Notes under the pieces: generated by a model
What the model saw: the letters and a program-made list of their open reading frames with translations, nothing else
The model's database searches: none
Told to the model about the DNA's origin: nothing
Assembly: GCF_012275575.1 (NCBI RefSeq)
Contig: NZ_NPIH01000101.1
Coordinates: 1 to 49,294, forward strand
Direction: 5' to 3'
Length of the DNA: 49,294 nucleotides
From: Paraburkholderia sp. SG-MS1
GTDB lineage: Bacteria > Pseudomonadota > Gammaproteobacteria > Burkholderiales > Burkholderiaceae
Position numbers and translations under genes: made by a program
Shown: positions 1 through 8,987 of the stretch, piece by piece
Layout of the letters: each line of letters begins with the position of its first letter
Position numbering within the stretch: the first letter of the stretch is position 1

Positions 1-1
1 A

Positions 2-1279
2 CTCGGGCTGAACGCGGGCGTGGGCGTGGTGATCGGCAGCGGGCTGTTTCTGATCGGCGTGCCGAGCCCGATCCTGTGGGGCATTCTCGCCGCGTTGTTG
101 CGGCTCGTGCCATATGTCGGCATCTGGATTTCGGCTACGCTCGCCACCGCGCTCGCCGCCGCCGTGAGTCCTGGCTGGGCGATGGCGATCTGGTCGCTGG
201 CGCTGTTCGTCACGGTGGAGTTGCTGGTGGGGCAGGTGGTCGAGCCGCTGCTCTACGGACGCAGCACGGGGCTGTCGCCATTCTCGGTCGTGGTGGCCGC
301 GATTTTCTGGAGCTGGATCTGGGGGCCGATAGGGCTGATTCTCTCGACGCCGTTGACGTTGTGTCTGCTCGTGCTCGGCCGGCATGTGCGGCGTCTCGAG
401 TTTCTCGACGTATTGCTCGGCGACCAGCCGGCGCTGACGCCCATCGAAAACTTCTACCAGCGGGCGCTGGCCGGCGATCCGGATGAAGCGGTCGAGCAAG
501 CCGAAACGTTGCTGCGCGATTGCTCGTTGTCGTCGTATTACGACGACGTCGCGATCAAGGGCCTGCAGCTCGCGGCGAACGACGTGATGCGCGGCAGCGT
601 GACGGCGCCGCAACTGGCGCGGATCGAAGCGACGATCAACGATCTGGTCGATGGTCTGGACGGCTACGAAGACCGCGAGCCGATGCCGCTCGCGGTGGAG
701 GACAACTGGAGCGCGGTGGGGCCGATGGCGCCCTCGGACAGGCAGGCGCAGCCGACGCTTGAAACGCAGCGCACGCCTGCTTCTGTCGGGACGGCGCGAA
801 CGACGCCGGACAGCGGGACCGCGAACGAGCCTTCCGCGGCATTTCACGCCGTCAATAGCCGCGTCTTGTGCATTCCCGGACGCGGGCCGCTCGATTCGCT
901 GGCGACGGCGATCCTGTTGCAGTTGCTGGGCAAGCATGGGTTTGCAGCACGTTCGCTGCCGCACGAGGCCGCATCGCGCGCGTCGATCGACACGCTCGCC
1001 GCGGACGATGTGGGGATCGTCTGCATTTTCTATTTACAGATCGATGGCATTCCTTCGCATTTGCGCTATATGGTGAGGCGCATCCGCGCGCGCTTGCCGA
1101 AGGTGTCGATCGTGGTCGGTTTGTGGGCGGCGGAGGATACGGAGAAGTGGAGCGCCGATCTGCAGAGCGCGATAGGCGCGGCGTATTACGCGACATCGTT
1201 GCAGGAAGTACTGGCGGCTTGCCGGCGAATCGATGCGGCAAAAGCGGTGGAGGAAGAGGCGGTGATGGCCGATGGTTGA
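2..1279 (+). CDS. AI-2E family transporter, 3' part, with soluble C-terminal extension
   Basis: This gene runs in from before the window; the frame is open to the left edge, so the N-terminus is missing. The first ~135 visible residues are hydrophobic and match the C-terminal half of the AI-2E/PerM permease family (PF01594), with recognisable LVPYVG, VEPLLYG and STPLTLCLLVLGRH segments. Family members export small molecules or ions, and few have known substrates. About 285 further residues follow that the ~350-residue core family lacks. They comprise a helical stretch (PIENFYQRALAGDPDEAV onward), a Pro/Thr/Ser-rich linker, and a Rossmann-like alpha/beta domain beginning SRVLCIPGRGPLDSLA and containing IRARLPKVSIVVGLW. 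The last domain resembles B12-binding/receiver-like folds, which is inference. It is a cytoplasmic-membrane protein. A hairpin lies just after the stop. Confidence 0.8.
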   Translation, partial: LGLNAGVGVVIGSGLFLIGVPSPILWGILAALLRLVPYVGIWISATLATALAAAVSPGWAMAIWSLALFVTVELLVGQVVEPLLYGRSTGLSPFSVVVAAIFWSWIWGPIGLILSTPLTLCLLVLGRHVRRLEFLDVLLGDQPALTPIENFYQRALAGDPDEAVEQAETLLRDCSLSSYYDDVAIKGLQLAANDVMRGSVTAPQLARIEATINDLVDGLDGYEDREPMPLAVEDNWSAVGPMAPSDRQAQPTLETQRTPASVGTARTTPDSGTANEPSAAFHAVNSRVLCIPGRGPLDSLATAILLQLLGKHGFAARSLPHEAASRASIDTLAADDVGIVCIFYLQIDGIPSHLRYMVRRIRARLPKVSIVVGLWAAEDTEKWSADLQSAIGAAYYATSLQEVLAACRRIDAAKAVEEEAVMADG

Positions 1280-1305
1280 ACCGCAAATGCATACACGCAA
1301 TAAAA

Positions 1306-1331
1306 TGCCCGCCGATGGAAAGCGGCGGGCA
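1306..1331 (-). terminator. Intrinsic terminator (minus strand), possibly bidirectional
   Basis: A perfect 9-bp stem (TGCCCGCCG / CGGCGGGCA) encloses an 8-nt loop. Read on the minus strand it is followed directly by TTTTATT, the layout of a rho-independent terminator for the small gene ending at 1369. On the plus strand the same hairpin could also stop the AI-2E transcript. Confidence 0.75.
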
Positions 1332-1368
1332 ATAACGATGCGCTACGTCGAGTTCGACCCGCAACGCT

Positions 1369-1551
1369 TCAATGGCGGGCTGGTTTCTCAGCCGACGCCT
1401 TCTCCTTTGCAGCCGCCTCCTTGTCAGGAACGATCTTGGTGGTGCCGCCGGTGGACGGCGGGTCGCTCGCGGGAAAGCTGTCCTCGACCTCTTTGTCGAT
1501 CTGCTTTTCGCTCTTGTCGGCGTGCGGGTGCTTTTCCTTATGTGCTGTCAT
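1369..1551 (-). CDS. Small charged protein with SFPASDPP motif
   Basis: A 60-residue, very hydrophilic protein rich in Lys and Glu, with no membrane segment or signal peptide. The centre holds EVEDSFPASDPPS; the DSFPASDPP motif recurs in small uncharacterised proteobacterial proteins, and I know of no assigned function. A good Shine-Dalgarno (AAGGAG) lies 7 nt before the ATG, and an intrinsic terminator follows the stop, so this is a real monocistronic gene. The Lys/Glu/Ala-rich composition suggests disorder and perhaps a stress-related role, but this is only a guess. Confidence 0.8.
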   Translation of the reverse strand: MTAHKEKHPHADKSEKQIDKEVEDSFPASDPPSTGGTTKIVPDKEAAAKEKASAEKPARH

Positions 1552-1572
1552 AACGGCTTCTCCTTCAGGTAA

Positions 1573-3174
1573 TCAATCCAATGCCGCAAGTGGCGCAGCG
1601 TCGCGGTCATCGACGCGCGACGCATGCTCCGCCGCGATCATCGCAAGCGCGGCATCACGCGACAACTCCCGTCCCATCGCGTCGATCAAACGCGCGGTAA
1701 GCGCTTCGCGTTCGCACGCGAGTACTGCGGCCACCTTATTGTCTTTCAGATACAACGCGACGAATTGCTGACGCTCCATTTCGCCGTCGACGAGGATCTC
1801 ATCCCACTCGTTCGCATGGCCAAGATATTCGAAGCGCTTGCCGTAGTGATAGGTCCAGAAATACGGCACGCCCTTATAGCGGTTGCGCGCGCCGCACATG
1901 TTTTCGGCGGCGATCCGCGCGTGCTGCTGCGCGACGCGCCAGTGTTCGACACGCAACGGCTCCTGATTCTCGTGCAACGAAAAGACCGCGATATCGCCTG
2001 CCGCATAGAGACCCGGCGCGGCCTGCATGCCCGCATTGACGATTACACCGCCATCCTTCTGCAACGACAAGCCCTCGACAAAGCCGGTGGCCGGTGAGAC
2101 GCCGGTGCCCAGCAGCACCACGTCGGCGGCGACATGTTCGCCGCTTTCGAGCATCACCTGATGCACGTTGCCTTCATCGCCTTCGAGCGACGCGACCTTC
2201 GCATCGAGATGAAACACCACGCCATTGTGTTCGTGCAACGCGCGGAACATCGCGCCCGCGCGCTCGCCGAACTGTTTCGCGAACGGCACCTTGTCGGGCG
2301 AAATCACGGTTACCGGCGTACCGCGCTTGCGCAACGCGGACGCCGTTTCCAGGCCGATGAAGCTGCTGCCGAGAATCGCCACCTGTGGGTGTTGGGCATC
2401 GTCGCCGAGCGCGTCGATCAATGCGGCGGCGTCGTCGAGAGTGCGCAGCACGTGCACGCCGCCCAACTCGCAACCGGAAATCGCGGGGAGCTTCGGCACG
2501 CTGCCGGTGGCGAGCAATGCGGTGTCGTAGGTGAGCGATCCGCCGGTTTCGAAATAGATCGTGCGCGCGGGTACATCGAGGCGCGCAACGCTCGCGACGA
2601 TCCGCTCGATGCCGTGCTGCGCCAGCCAGTCGGGTGCGAGAAGCGGCGGCACATCGGCCGGCGCCATGTCGGACGAGGGCACGAACTTGCTCAGCGCGGT
2701 GCGATCGTAGGGCGCATGCGGCTCGTCGCCGATCAGCGTGATGCGGCCGTCGAAGCCGCGCTCCCGCAATGCAGCGCAGGCTGCGGCACCCGCGGCCCCC
2801 GCGCCAATTACCGCGTAGTGCGGCTCGCGCGCGGCGGCGCGCTGCAGCGGTTGCGAGAGCTTCTGCGGAGTGACCATCACGTCGTCGCCGCTCACCGCGA
2901 CCGGATAGCGATCGAGCGCGACGAGCGCGGGCGGTTCGAGCAAGTCGCCGGTGGCGGCATCGAAGCTTGCCTTGTGCCACGGACAGATGATCCGCCCGCG
3001 GCAAAGCGCGCCTTGTTCGAGCGGACCACCCGCATGCGGGCAATCGGCGGCGTACGCATGGACCGTGTCGCCGTCGCGCACCAGCAGGATCGCCTCGCCA
3101 TCCACCTCGACGCGCTCGGCTCGATCGGCGCGCAATTGCGATAACTGGGCGACGCGGCGTGCAGTCAGGGACAT
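1573..3174 (-). CDS. Rieske [2Fe-2S]/FAD-NAD(P)H ferredoxin-reductase-like oxidoreductase
   Basis: A 533-residue two-module flavoprotein. Residues ~1-100 form a Rieske ferredoxin domain with the CPHAG...CPWH cluster motif. Residues ~120-430 are a pyridine-nucleotide disulfide-reductase-type core: FAD motif GAGAAGAAAC, NAD(P)H motif GSSFIGLETA and the late FAD motif YAAGDIA. A C-terminal reductase domain (~440-525) follows. The layout matches AIFM3/AIFL-like and dioxygenase-reductase proteins that pass electrons from NAD(P)H through FAD to an iron-sulfur centre. With the ferredoxin fused on, it could be a self-contained electron carrier. The frame is open to an upstream start at 3207, but ATG 3174 begins the family-like MSLTARRV. 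No oxygenase is nearby, so its partner is unknown. It is divergent from the histidine kinase. Confidence 0.85.
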   Translation of the reverse strand: MSLTARRVAQLSQLRADRAERVEVDGEAILLVRDGDTVHAYAADCPHAGGPLEQGALCRGRIICPWHKASFDAATGDLLEPPALVALDRYPVAVSGDDVMVTPQKLSQPLQRAAAREPHYAVIGAGAAGAAACAALRERGFDGRITLIGDEPHAPYDRTALSKFVPSSDMAPADVPPLLAPDWLAQHGIERIVASVARLDVPARTIYFETGGSLTYDTALLATGSVPKLPAISGCELGGVHVLRTLDDAAALIDALGDDAQHPQVAILGSSFIGLETASALRKRGTPVTVISPDKVPFAKQFGERAGAMFRALHEHNGVVFHLDAKVASLEGDEGNVHQVMLESGEHVAADVVLLGTGVSPATGFVEGLSLQKDGGVIVNAGMQAAPGLYAAGDIAVFSLHENQEPLRVEHWRVAQQHARIAAENMCGARNRYKGVPYFWTYHYGKRFEYLGHANEWDEILVDGEMERQQFVALYLKDNKVAAVLACEREALTARLIDAMGRELSRDAALAMIAAEHASRVDDRDAAPLAALD

Positions 3175-3517
3175 GGTCGGGTCTCTCGCGGAACAGGTCG
3201 GGCCCACGTGCTGGCATCGAGTGTCTGCATGCGAGGCGAAGCCGGGTCGGAGCCTGCCGCGCCGCGCTGCAAACTCCCCTCGAACGCGTGGGATGCAGGT
3301 GGCTCAGCAATCCATGTGCCCGCGCCGACGCTCGCGTAGCGACGCCCACCGCGCCTTCAACACGCTTTGGAAGAACCAAGGAAGTGCGGTAAATTCCACA
3401 CAAAGGGACATAGTGCTCGATCACGTGCCCGGCCCGTCGCGTGCAAAGACGCCTGTACGACGCGCATGGGCATGAGGTTTTTTTTGATTGTTTTTCAATT
3501 TTCATGGAGATCGTGCC
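3175..3517. promoter_or_regulatory. Divergent intergenic region with T-rich leader
   Basis: This holds the promoters for the Rieske/FAD reductase (left) and the histidine kinase (right). No gene is apparent. A run of eight T at 3478-3485, followed by TTTTT and TTTT blocks up to 3503, is strikingly AT-rich for this DNA and lies directly before the kinase Shine-Dalgarno. It would give a U-rich 5' leader. No clear -35/-10 pair or palindrome could be assigned. Confidence 0.4.
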
Positions 3518-5662
3518 GTGCAGCGTGTGGAACGTGTTGCAGTCGATTTCCCGATGCCATCACGCAACTTCGCGGCGACGCGGCGCATGCTGCTGATCGT
3601 ACTGGCCGTGTCGATTGTGTTTCCGCTTGCCTGCCTCGCGGGTTACGGCTACTTCGACTACCAGCGCCGCATTGCTGATTCGAACAACATGATCGACCGG
3701 CTCGCGCGCGTGACCGAAGAGCAGGCCGTCAAGGTGATGGACCTGAACCGGCAAATGGCTTCGCGTATCGTCGAATTGCTGGGCAGCGCCGACGATGCGC
3801 AGATGCGCGCGCGCGAAGCCGAATTGCACGAACGCCTGCGCGAAGTCGGTGGCGACTTTCCGCAGGTGTCGTCGATCTATCTGCTCGGCGCGCAGGGCGA
3901 CCTGCTGGTGTCGAGCCTCGCGTATCCCGCGCCGGCCATGTCGATCAGTCAGCGCGAAGATTTCATGACCGCGAAAGCGATGCGCCCGCAGCCGTATTTC
4001 TCGCTGCCGATGTTCGGGCCGGTGTCGAAGACTAACGTGTTCACCACGATGATCGGCCGCTCGGGCGCGGACGGGCAGTTCATCGGCGCGGTGTCGGTGG
4101 CGCTACGTAACGAGTACTTTTCGCGCTTCTACCGCGAACTGACTGAGGGCGATCCGTCGCTCGCGCTGGGTCTGTATCGCCAGGACGGCAGTCTGCTGGT
4201 GCGCTATCCGCCGTGGCCGCCGGGCGCGAAGCCGACCCCGCGCAGTGCGTTCAGTGTGGCGCTGCGCGACAAGCAACTGTTCGGACATGTCCGTTTGCAT
4301 TCGACCGTGGATGGCGTCGAGCGGCTGCTTGCGTTTCGCCGCGTCGGCGACTATCCGCTCTATGTGGTGAGCGCGTATGCGATCTCGTCAATCGCGAGCG
4401 CATGGCGCCGGCATTTCCTGCTGATCGCGGCGCTCACGGCCGCGCCTTGCCTGGCAATCTGGCTGCTGGTGTTCTATTCGCTGCGGCAACTCGCCGGCGA
4501 GCGGCGGGCCTGGGAACGCTGGCAAGGCGAAGTGGCGATGCGCCTGTCCGCGGAGGCGTCGAGCCGTCAACTGCAACGCATGGGCGCACTCGGCAATCTG
4601 GTCGCCAACGTCGCGCACGACTTCAACAACCTGCTGATGGTCGTGTCTGCCAACATCGAGCTGGCACGGCTCAAGCACTACAACAACCTTGAAAAGGAAG
4701 TGCTCGCGGTGGAGCGCGCCACCGCCACCGCCGAAGCGCTGACGCGGCGTCTGCTGAGCGTCGCGCGCAAGCAGCCGCTCAAACAGGAGGCGATCGACCT
4801 CGCGCGCTGGTTGCCTACCGCTGCGCCGCTCATCGACGCGGCGCTCGGCGACACCGTCGAGCTCGCGTTGAACATGGTCGAGAACGTATGGCCGGTGCTG
4901 GCCGATCCGACCGACCTCGAATTCGCGATCATGAACCTGGCCGTCAACGCGCGCGACGCGATGCCGCACGGCGGCCACTTCGTGATTCGCTGCCAGAATA
5001 ACCGGCTGGTCGGCAGCGATACCTTGCTGCCCGATGGCGAATACGTGCTGATCACCTGTTCCGACGACGGCGAGGGCATGCCCGAAGCCGTCGTGCGCCG
5101 CGCATTCGAACCACTTTTCACCACCAAGCTGCGCGGCTCGGGCACGGGGCTCGGTCTCGCCCAGGTGCTGTCGATGTGCGAGCAGGCGGGCGGCACAGCA
5201 AAGATCGACAGCGTGCCGGGCAGCGGCACCACGGTGCGGCTTTATCTGCCGCGGCATCGCGAGCGCAAGGCGACGGCGGACGAGGTGCTGCAGCAGCCGG
5301 CGCAGGCGCCGTCCGGCGTCGTGTTGCTGGTGGAAGACAACGAGGACGTGGCGGCCGGCGTGACGGCGGTGCTGGAGACCTTCGGCTGCGAAGTGCGCCA
5401 CGAGCCGACTGCCGATCGGGCGCTCGATGTCTTGAGCGGCGGCGCGCGTTTTGAACTCGTGCTGTCCGATATCCAGATGCCCGGCAGACTGAACGGCATC
5501 GATCTCGCGGAAAAAGTCCGCAGCGCGTGGCCGTCGCAGAGGATTGCATTGATGACCGGCTACGCCGACGAACTCGAACGCGCGCGACGCCTCGGCGTGG
5601 CGATTCTCGCGAAGCCGTTCAATATCGACGAACTGCACGCGCTGGTGGCTTGCGAACCGTAA
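3518..5662 (+). CDS. Hybrid sensor histidine kinase/response regulator
   Basis: A 714-residue membrane sensor. The order is: transmembrane helix (~24-46); a periplasmic sensor of ~240 residues, likely Cache-like; second helix (~298-321); HisKA-type dimerisation region with the H-box VAHDFNN (phospho-acceptor His ~367); HATPase with N-box NLAVNARDAMPHGG (~473) and G-boxes DDGEGMP and GSGTGLGLAQ; and a C-terminal receiver domain (~605-712) with phospho-acceptor Asp ~651 in LSDIQMPG and the conserved Lys in ILAKPF. I chose GTG 3518 because GGAGA sits 8 nt upstream; an in-frame TTG at 3488 lacks a ribosome site. No DNA-binding response regulator or histidine phosphotransferase gene adjoins it, so its output partner must lie elsewhere. 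The signal sensed is unknown. Confidence 0.9.
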   Translation: MQRVERVAVDFPMPSRNFAATRRMLLIVLAVSIVFPLACLAGYGYFDYQRRIADSNNMIDRLARVTEEQAVKVMDLNRQMASRIVELLGSADDAQMRAREAELHERLREVGGDFPQVSSIYLLGAQGDLLVSSLAYPAPAMSISQREDFMTAKAMRPQPYFSLPMFGPVSKTNVFTTMIGRSGADGQFIGAVSVALRNEYFSRFYRELTEGDPSLALGLYRQDGSLLVRYPPWPPGAKPTPRSAFSVALRDKQLFGHVRLHSTVDGVERLLAFRRVGDYPLYVVSAYAISSIASAWRRHFLLIAALTAAPCLAIWLLVFYSLRQLAGERRAWERWQGEVAMRLSAEASSRQLQRMGALGNLVANVAHDFNNLLMVVSANIELARLKHYNNLEKEVLAVERATATAEALTRRLLSVARKQPLKQEAIDLARWLPTAAPLIDAALGDTVELALNMVENVWPVLADPTDLEFAIMNLAVNARDAMPHGGHFVIRCQNNRLVGSDTLLPDGEYVLITCSDDGEGMPEAVVRRAFEPLFTTKLRGSGTGLGLAQVLSMCEQAGGTAKIDSVPGSGTTVRLYLPRHRERKATADEVLQQPAQAPSGVVLLVEDNEDVAAGVTAVLETFGCEVRHEPTADRALDVLSGGARFELVLSDIQMPGRLNGIDLAEKVRSAWPSQRIALMTGYADELERARRLGVAILAKPFNIDELHALVACEP

Positions 5663-5808
5663 GCACTTGCGCGCACCGCGCCGCTCGCGGCAATGGTCGA
5701 AACGGCGCATGCGTTGCGGCATAGCCCTTGCTAAAAAGAAGTCGAGGCCTGCGGATCCGGTTGGCGCAACCGGCGCGGCCCACTCACTTTTTGGACAGGA
5801 GAACAGTC

Positions 5809-6093
5809 ATGAAGCTCAGACACGCACTACTCGTTTCGACGATGCTCGCCGCTTCCTCTCTCGCGATGGCCCAGGCAGGCGGCGGTGGCGCTGGCGGTGG
5901 CGGCCCGGCGGGCAACGATCCGAGCGGCGGCACCACGGCCGGCAGCACGCGTGAAGGTGGCGACATGCAGGCGCCCGGCACCACCACGCATTCGAAGAAG
6001 CATCAAATGAAGCATTCGAAGACGACCAAGCCGGCAACCGACTCGACCAACATGCCGGGCGCGGATGCCAGCAGTGATACGAAGGGGCAGTAA
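5809..6093 (+). CDS. Small exported Gly-rich protein
   Basis: A 94-residue protein with a clear Sec signal peptide (MKLRHALLVSTMLAASS, likely cleavage after AMA, residue ~21). The mature chain starts with a run of about 15 Gly/Ala residues and continues as a Ser/Thr/Lys/His-rich tail with no hydrophobic core. It is probably a disordered periplasmic or secreted protein. The ATG is preceded by ACAGGAGAAC, a strong ribosome site. The function is unknown; similar small exported Gly/Lys-rich proteins are common in Burkholderia relatives. Confidence 0.75.
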   Translation: MKLRHALLVSTMLAASSLAMAQAGGGGAGGGGPAGNDPSGGTTAGSTREGGDMQAPGTTTHSKKHQMKHSKTTKPATDSTNMPGADASSDTKGQ

Positions 6094-6351
6094 AACCGGC
6101 AGCGCGGCGAAGAGGCTCAACCTGCGGTGCAGTGATCGGCTGCGGCTGATCGTGGCTCGTGGTGCGAGGCGCTCTTCGCCTTTGCGCGTTGCCTGCAGGG
6201 TGCAGGTGTGACGAACCCGGCGTTGCAGCGACACTGCGGCATGTAACGAACGGGTATAGCGCTTGCTCAAATCCGCTCGCATGCACGGCGTCGAGCGCAA
6301 CCTTCAAAGCCTCCGATGGGATCGTGCGTTCTATCCATCAGGAGCTTGTCC

Positions 6352-7374
6352 ATGACACTCGGTGACACCATCAAAGGTATGGTCGGACTGGACCCCACGG
6401 GCCACGCCGATCCCGACATGAAAGCCGTGCTCGACGCGCTCAAGAGCCTCAAACCGAAGCCGATCGAAGAATGTTCGGTCGAGCAGGCAAGGCAGCAGCC
6501 CACGCCCGCCGACGCCGTGCGCAAACTGATGGCCGATCCCGCGTATAGCGCGAGGCCGTCGCTGGAACTGGAAGCCGTGCGCACGACGGAGATCGAGATT
6601 CCCGGCGCGGCCGGCACGAACCCGGCGCGCGTGTACACGCCGCAAGGCGAGGGACCGTTTCCGGTGATTCTCTATTTTCACGGCGGTGGCTGGGTGATCG
6701 CCGATCTCGATACCTACGATGCCACGCCGCGCGCGATGGCCGCGCAGAGCAAGGCTATCGTCGTGTCCGCGCATTATCGCCAGGCGCCCGAGCATCGTTT
6801 GCCGGCCGCGCACGACGATGCGTTCGCCGCGTGGCGCTGGCTGGTCGGCAATGCGGCGAGTCTCGGCGGCGAGCCGGACAGGATCGCGGTCATGGGCGAG
6901 AGCGCGGGCGGCAATCTGGCGATCCACGTGTCGATCCGCGCGCGCGACACGCGCACGCGCATGCCGCTTCATCAGGCGCTGATCTATCCGGTGGCGAGCA
7001 ACAACATCGTGTCGATTTCCTACGAGGAGAATCGCAACGCAAGGCCGCTGAACAAGCCGATGATGCTGTGGTTCATGCATAACGTGATCAACAGCGAGAG
7101 CGATCTGACGAGTCCGCTGATCGATGTGGTCAGCACCGATCTGTCGGGGCTGCCGCCGACGACGATCGTGACCGCGGGCATCGATCCGCTGCGCTCCGAT
7201 GGCGAGAAGCTAGCGCAGAAGCTGCACATTGCGGGCGTGGCGGTCGAGCACCGCAACTATCGCGGCGCGACGCATGAGTTCTTCGGGATGGCGGCGGTGG
7301 TGCAGGCGGCGCGCGACGCGCAGGCGTTCGTGTCGCTGACGCAGCGGCAGGCGTTCGGTGGGGCGCCGATCTAG
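6352..7374 (+). CDS. Alpha/beta hydrolase, HSL-type esterase/lipase
   Basis: A 340-residue hydrolase of the hormone-sensitive-lipase family (group IV esterases). The oxyanion-hole motif HGGGW is at ~110-114. The nucleophile Ser184 is in GESAGG, the acid is Asp278 in AGIDPLRSDG, and the base is His308 in ATHEFFGM, so the full triad is present. There is no signal peptide, so it is cytoplasmic. These enzymes hydrolyse short-chain esters; the substrate cannot be told from sequence. The start is set by CAGGAGC about 7 nt before ATG 6352. It is apparently monocistronic, with 258 bp of gene-free DNA upstream. Confidence 0.92.
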   Translation: MTLGDTIKGMVGLDPTGHADPDMKAVLDALKSLKPKPIEECSVEQARQQPTPADAVRKLMADPAYSARPSLELEAVRTTEIEIPGAAGTNPARVYTPQGEGPFPVILYFHGGGWVIADLDTYDATPRAMAAQSKAIVVSAHYRQAPEHRLPAAHDDAFAAWRWLVGNAASLGGEPDRIAVMGESAGGNLAIHVSIRARDTRTRMPLHQALIYPVASNNIVSISYEENRNARPLNKPMMLWFMHNVINSESDLTSPLIDVVSTDLSGLPPTTIVTAGIDPLRSDGEKLAQKLHIAGVAVEHRNYRGATHEFFGMAAVVQAARDAQAFVSLTQRQAFGGAPI

Positions 7375-7470
7375 CAGCAGGGCGTTCTGCCTTTCACGCG
7401 GCGACTCGCCGTTGCCGCTCATTGCGGACGATGGCGCGGCGATCGCTTCGCCCTGCGATTAATCCGGCGT

Positions 7471-7890
7471 TCACTCACCCAGCAGATGCAGCACGACATC
7501 ACGAGGCTGCGCGTGCCGGCGATGTTCGAACAGATACAGCCCTTGCCATGTGCCGAGCGCCATGCGTCCGTGCTCGACCGGCACCGACAGTTGCACCTGG
7601 GTGAGTGCCGTGCGCAGATGCGCCGGCATGTCGTCGAGGCCTTCGGCGTCGTGTTCGTAACGCTCGGCATCCTCGGGCGCGAGGCTCGCGAAGTAGCGCT
7701 CCAGATCGCGCTGCACCGAAGGGTCGGCGTTCTCCTGAATCAGCAGCGAGGCTGACGTATGGCGGCAAAACAGCGTCAGCAGGCCGGTCTCGATGCCTGT
7801 GCCGGAGACAAAGCGGCGCGCTTCGTCGGTGAACTCGGTGAGACCGCGCGTGCGGGCCTTGATGCTCAGATGATGGATGGCTTGTCGCAT
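7471..7890 (-). CDS. YjbQ/UPF0047 family protein
   Basis: A 139-residue protein matching YjbQ (UPF0047) over its full length: N-terminal IHHLSIKARTRGLTEFTDE, central LLTLFCRHTSASLLIQEN, and C-terminal MALGTWQGLYLFEHR. The conserved His/Glu/Asp residues and the GTWQ(G/R)-(I/L)-(Y/F) segment are intact. Some members are annotated as secondary thiamine-phosphate synthase because they can complement thiE mutants; the physiological role is unsettled. It is cytoplasmic and probably a single gene. The ribosome site is weak. Confidence 0.92.
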   Translation of the reverse strand: MRQAIHHLSIKARTRGLTEFTDEARRFVSGTGIETGLLTLFCRHTSASLLIQENADPSVQRDLERYFASLAPEDAERYEHDAEGLDDMPAHLRTALTQVQLSVPVEHGRMALGTWQGLYLFEHRRHAQPRDVVLHLLGE

Positions 7891-8048
7891 GATGGGTGAG
7901 CGAGGGGGTGGGTGTGCCGGCGCGAAGCGCTTGAGGCGCTATGGCTTCGGTGCAGTGACGGGCGCGTGAATCGGAAGATACGTGAATCGGAATAGCGGAC
8001 ACGGACGCGAACTCCAACTCGACCGTCGGTCACGCGCGGCCCGCAGCT

Positions 8049-8369
8049 TCAGATCGACGTCAATACATCCTCGATTTGCGCAGCGCCGGTTGGCCGAACC
8101 ACGCGCGCGACTTCAGCGCCGTCACGCATGACTATCAGCGTCGGCCACAGCTTGATCTTGAACGAACGGCCGAGCGGCCGTCCGGGACCATCTTCGATTT
8201 TCAAATGACGAAGGCCTGCATGCGCCGCCAGCGCCTTGATGATCGACGGCTGCGCGCCCTGGCAGTAACCGCACCAGTCGGTGCCGAATTCGACGACGGT
8301 GACGCCCGGCAGTGCGTCGAGTTCGGCGCGCGAAGGGGCTTGGGATGAATAGGCGGTCTGGGTTGCCAT
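8049..8369 (-). CDS. Thioredoxin-family protein
   Basis: A 106-residue single-domain thioredoxin fold with the active site WCGYC (residues ~39-43), followed by a cis-Pro segment LWPTLIVM and the C-terminal strand/helix. Both redox Cys are present. No signal peptide follows from the chosen start, so it is probably a cytoplasmic thiol-disulfide reductase. ATG 8369 was chosen because TGGAGC lies just upstream and MATQTAYSS fits a normal N-terminus; a longer open frame to 8450 would add 27 residues of doubtful sequence. The CGYC dipeptide differs from the CGPC of TrxA, so the redox potential or partners may differ. Confidence 0.88.
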   Translation of the reverse strand: MATQTAYSSQAPSRAELDALPGVTVVEFGTDWCGYCQGAQPSIIKALAAHAGLRHLKIEDGPGRPLGRSFKIKLWPTLIVMRDGAEVARVVRPTGAAQIEDVLTSI

Positions 8370-8610
8370 GCGAGCTCCAATGCTGTTCAGTGCAGGGGCT
8401 TTGAGCGGTGCGGCGGTCCCTGCGCGGAGATTCGCCAAGAGTAGCAGCAATGCCTGGGGTCGTCATCGGGGCTGGCTTGCCGCGCAGGAGCCGCAACGGC
8501 CAGGCTGATCGCGCGGTTGGCACGCGAATTCACATGCGTGGCGCGTTGACGTGTTAAACATCGTCCGTGCGCCGTCACGAGACGGCGAGTCATCGCGTTC
8601 GGGAAGGGAA

Positions 8611-8907
8611 ATGGGAGCAAGGATCTATCTGCAACATCCGGCCACGGACGACACCGTCGCGGTCGCGACCGGCTTCAGTTGGGGCGCGTGTCTGCTGGGT
8701 TTCATCTGGGCGCTATCGAAGAAGATGTGGTTTGCCGCCTTTGTCATGCTGGGGGTCAGTCTGATCCTGTTCGGCATGGGCTTATGGGGCGAAACGGCCG
8801 ACCTGGCCGGACTCGTGCTGTCGATTCTGTTCGGCGTCGCTTGCGGCGCTTACGGGAATCGGTGGCATCGCTGGACGCTCGAAAAGCGCGGCTACGTCGT
8901 GCTATGA
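8611..8907 (+). CDS. Small membrane protein, DUF2628-like
   Basis: A 98-residue protein with two or three hydrophobic segments (~22-40 with GFSWGACLLGFIWAL, ~43-60, ~66-80). It resembles the DUF2628 family, typified by the GFSW(G/A)...PFLWAL(L)...W pattern. It is probably an inner-membrane protein of unknown function. ATG 8611 follows a purine-rich GGGAAGGGAA ribosome site. It sits 80 bp before the next gene and might be co-transcribed with it. Confidence 0.78.
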   Translation: MGARIYLQHPATDDTVAVATGFSWGACLLGFIWALSKKMWFAAFVMLGVSLILFGMGLWGETADLAGLVLSILFGVACGAYGNRWHRWTLEKRGYVVL

Positions 8908-8987
8908 GGCGGCGAAGGGGCGATGAATTCGCGATGCGCAGCGAATCGTCAAAAGAATTTCATCGGATGACATCAGGGAGATTTTTC

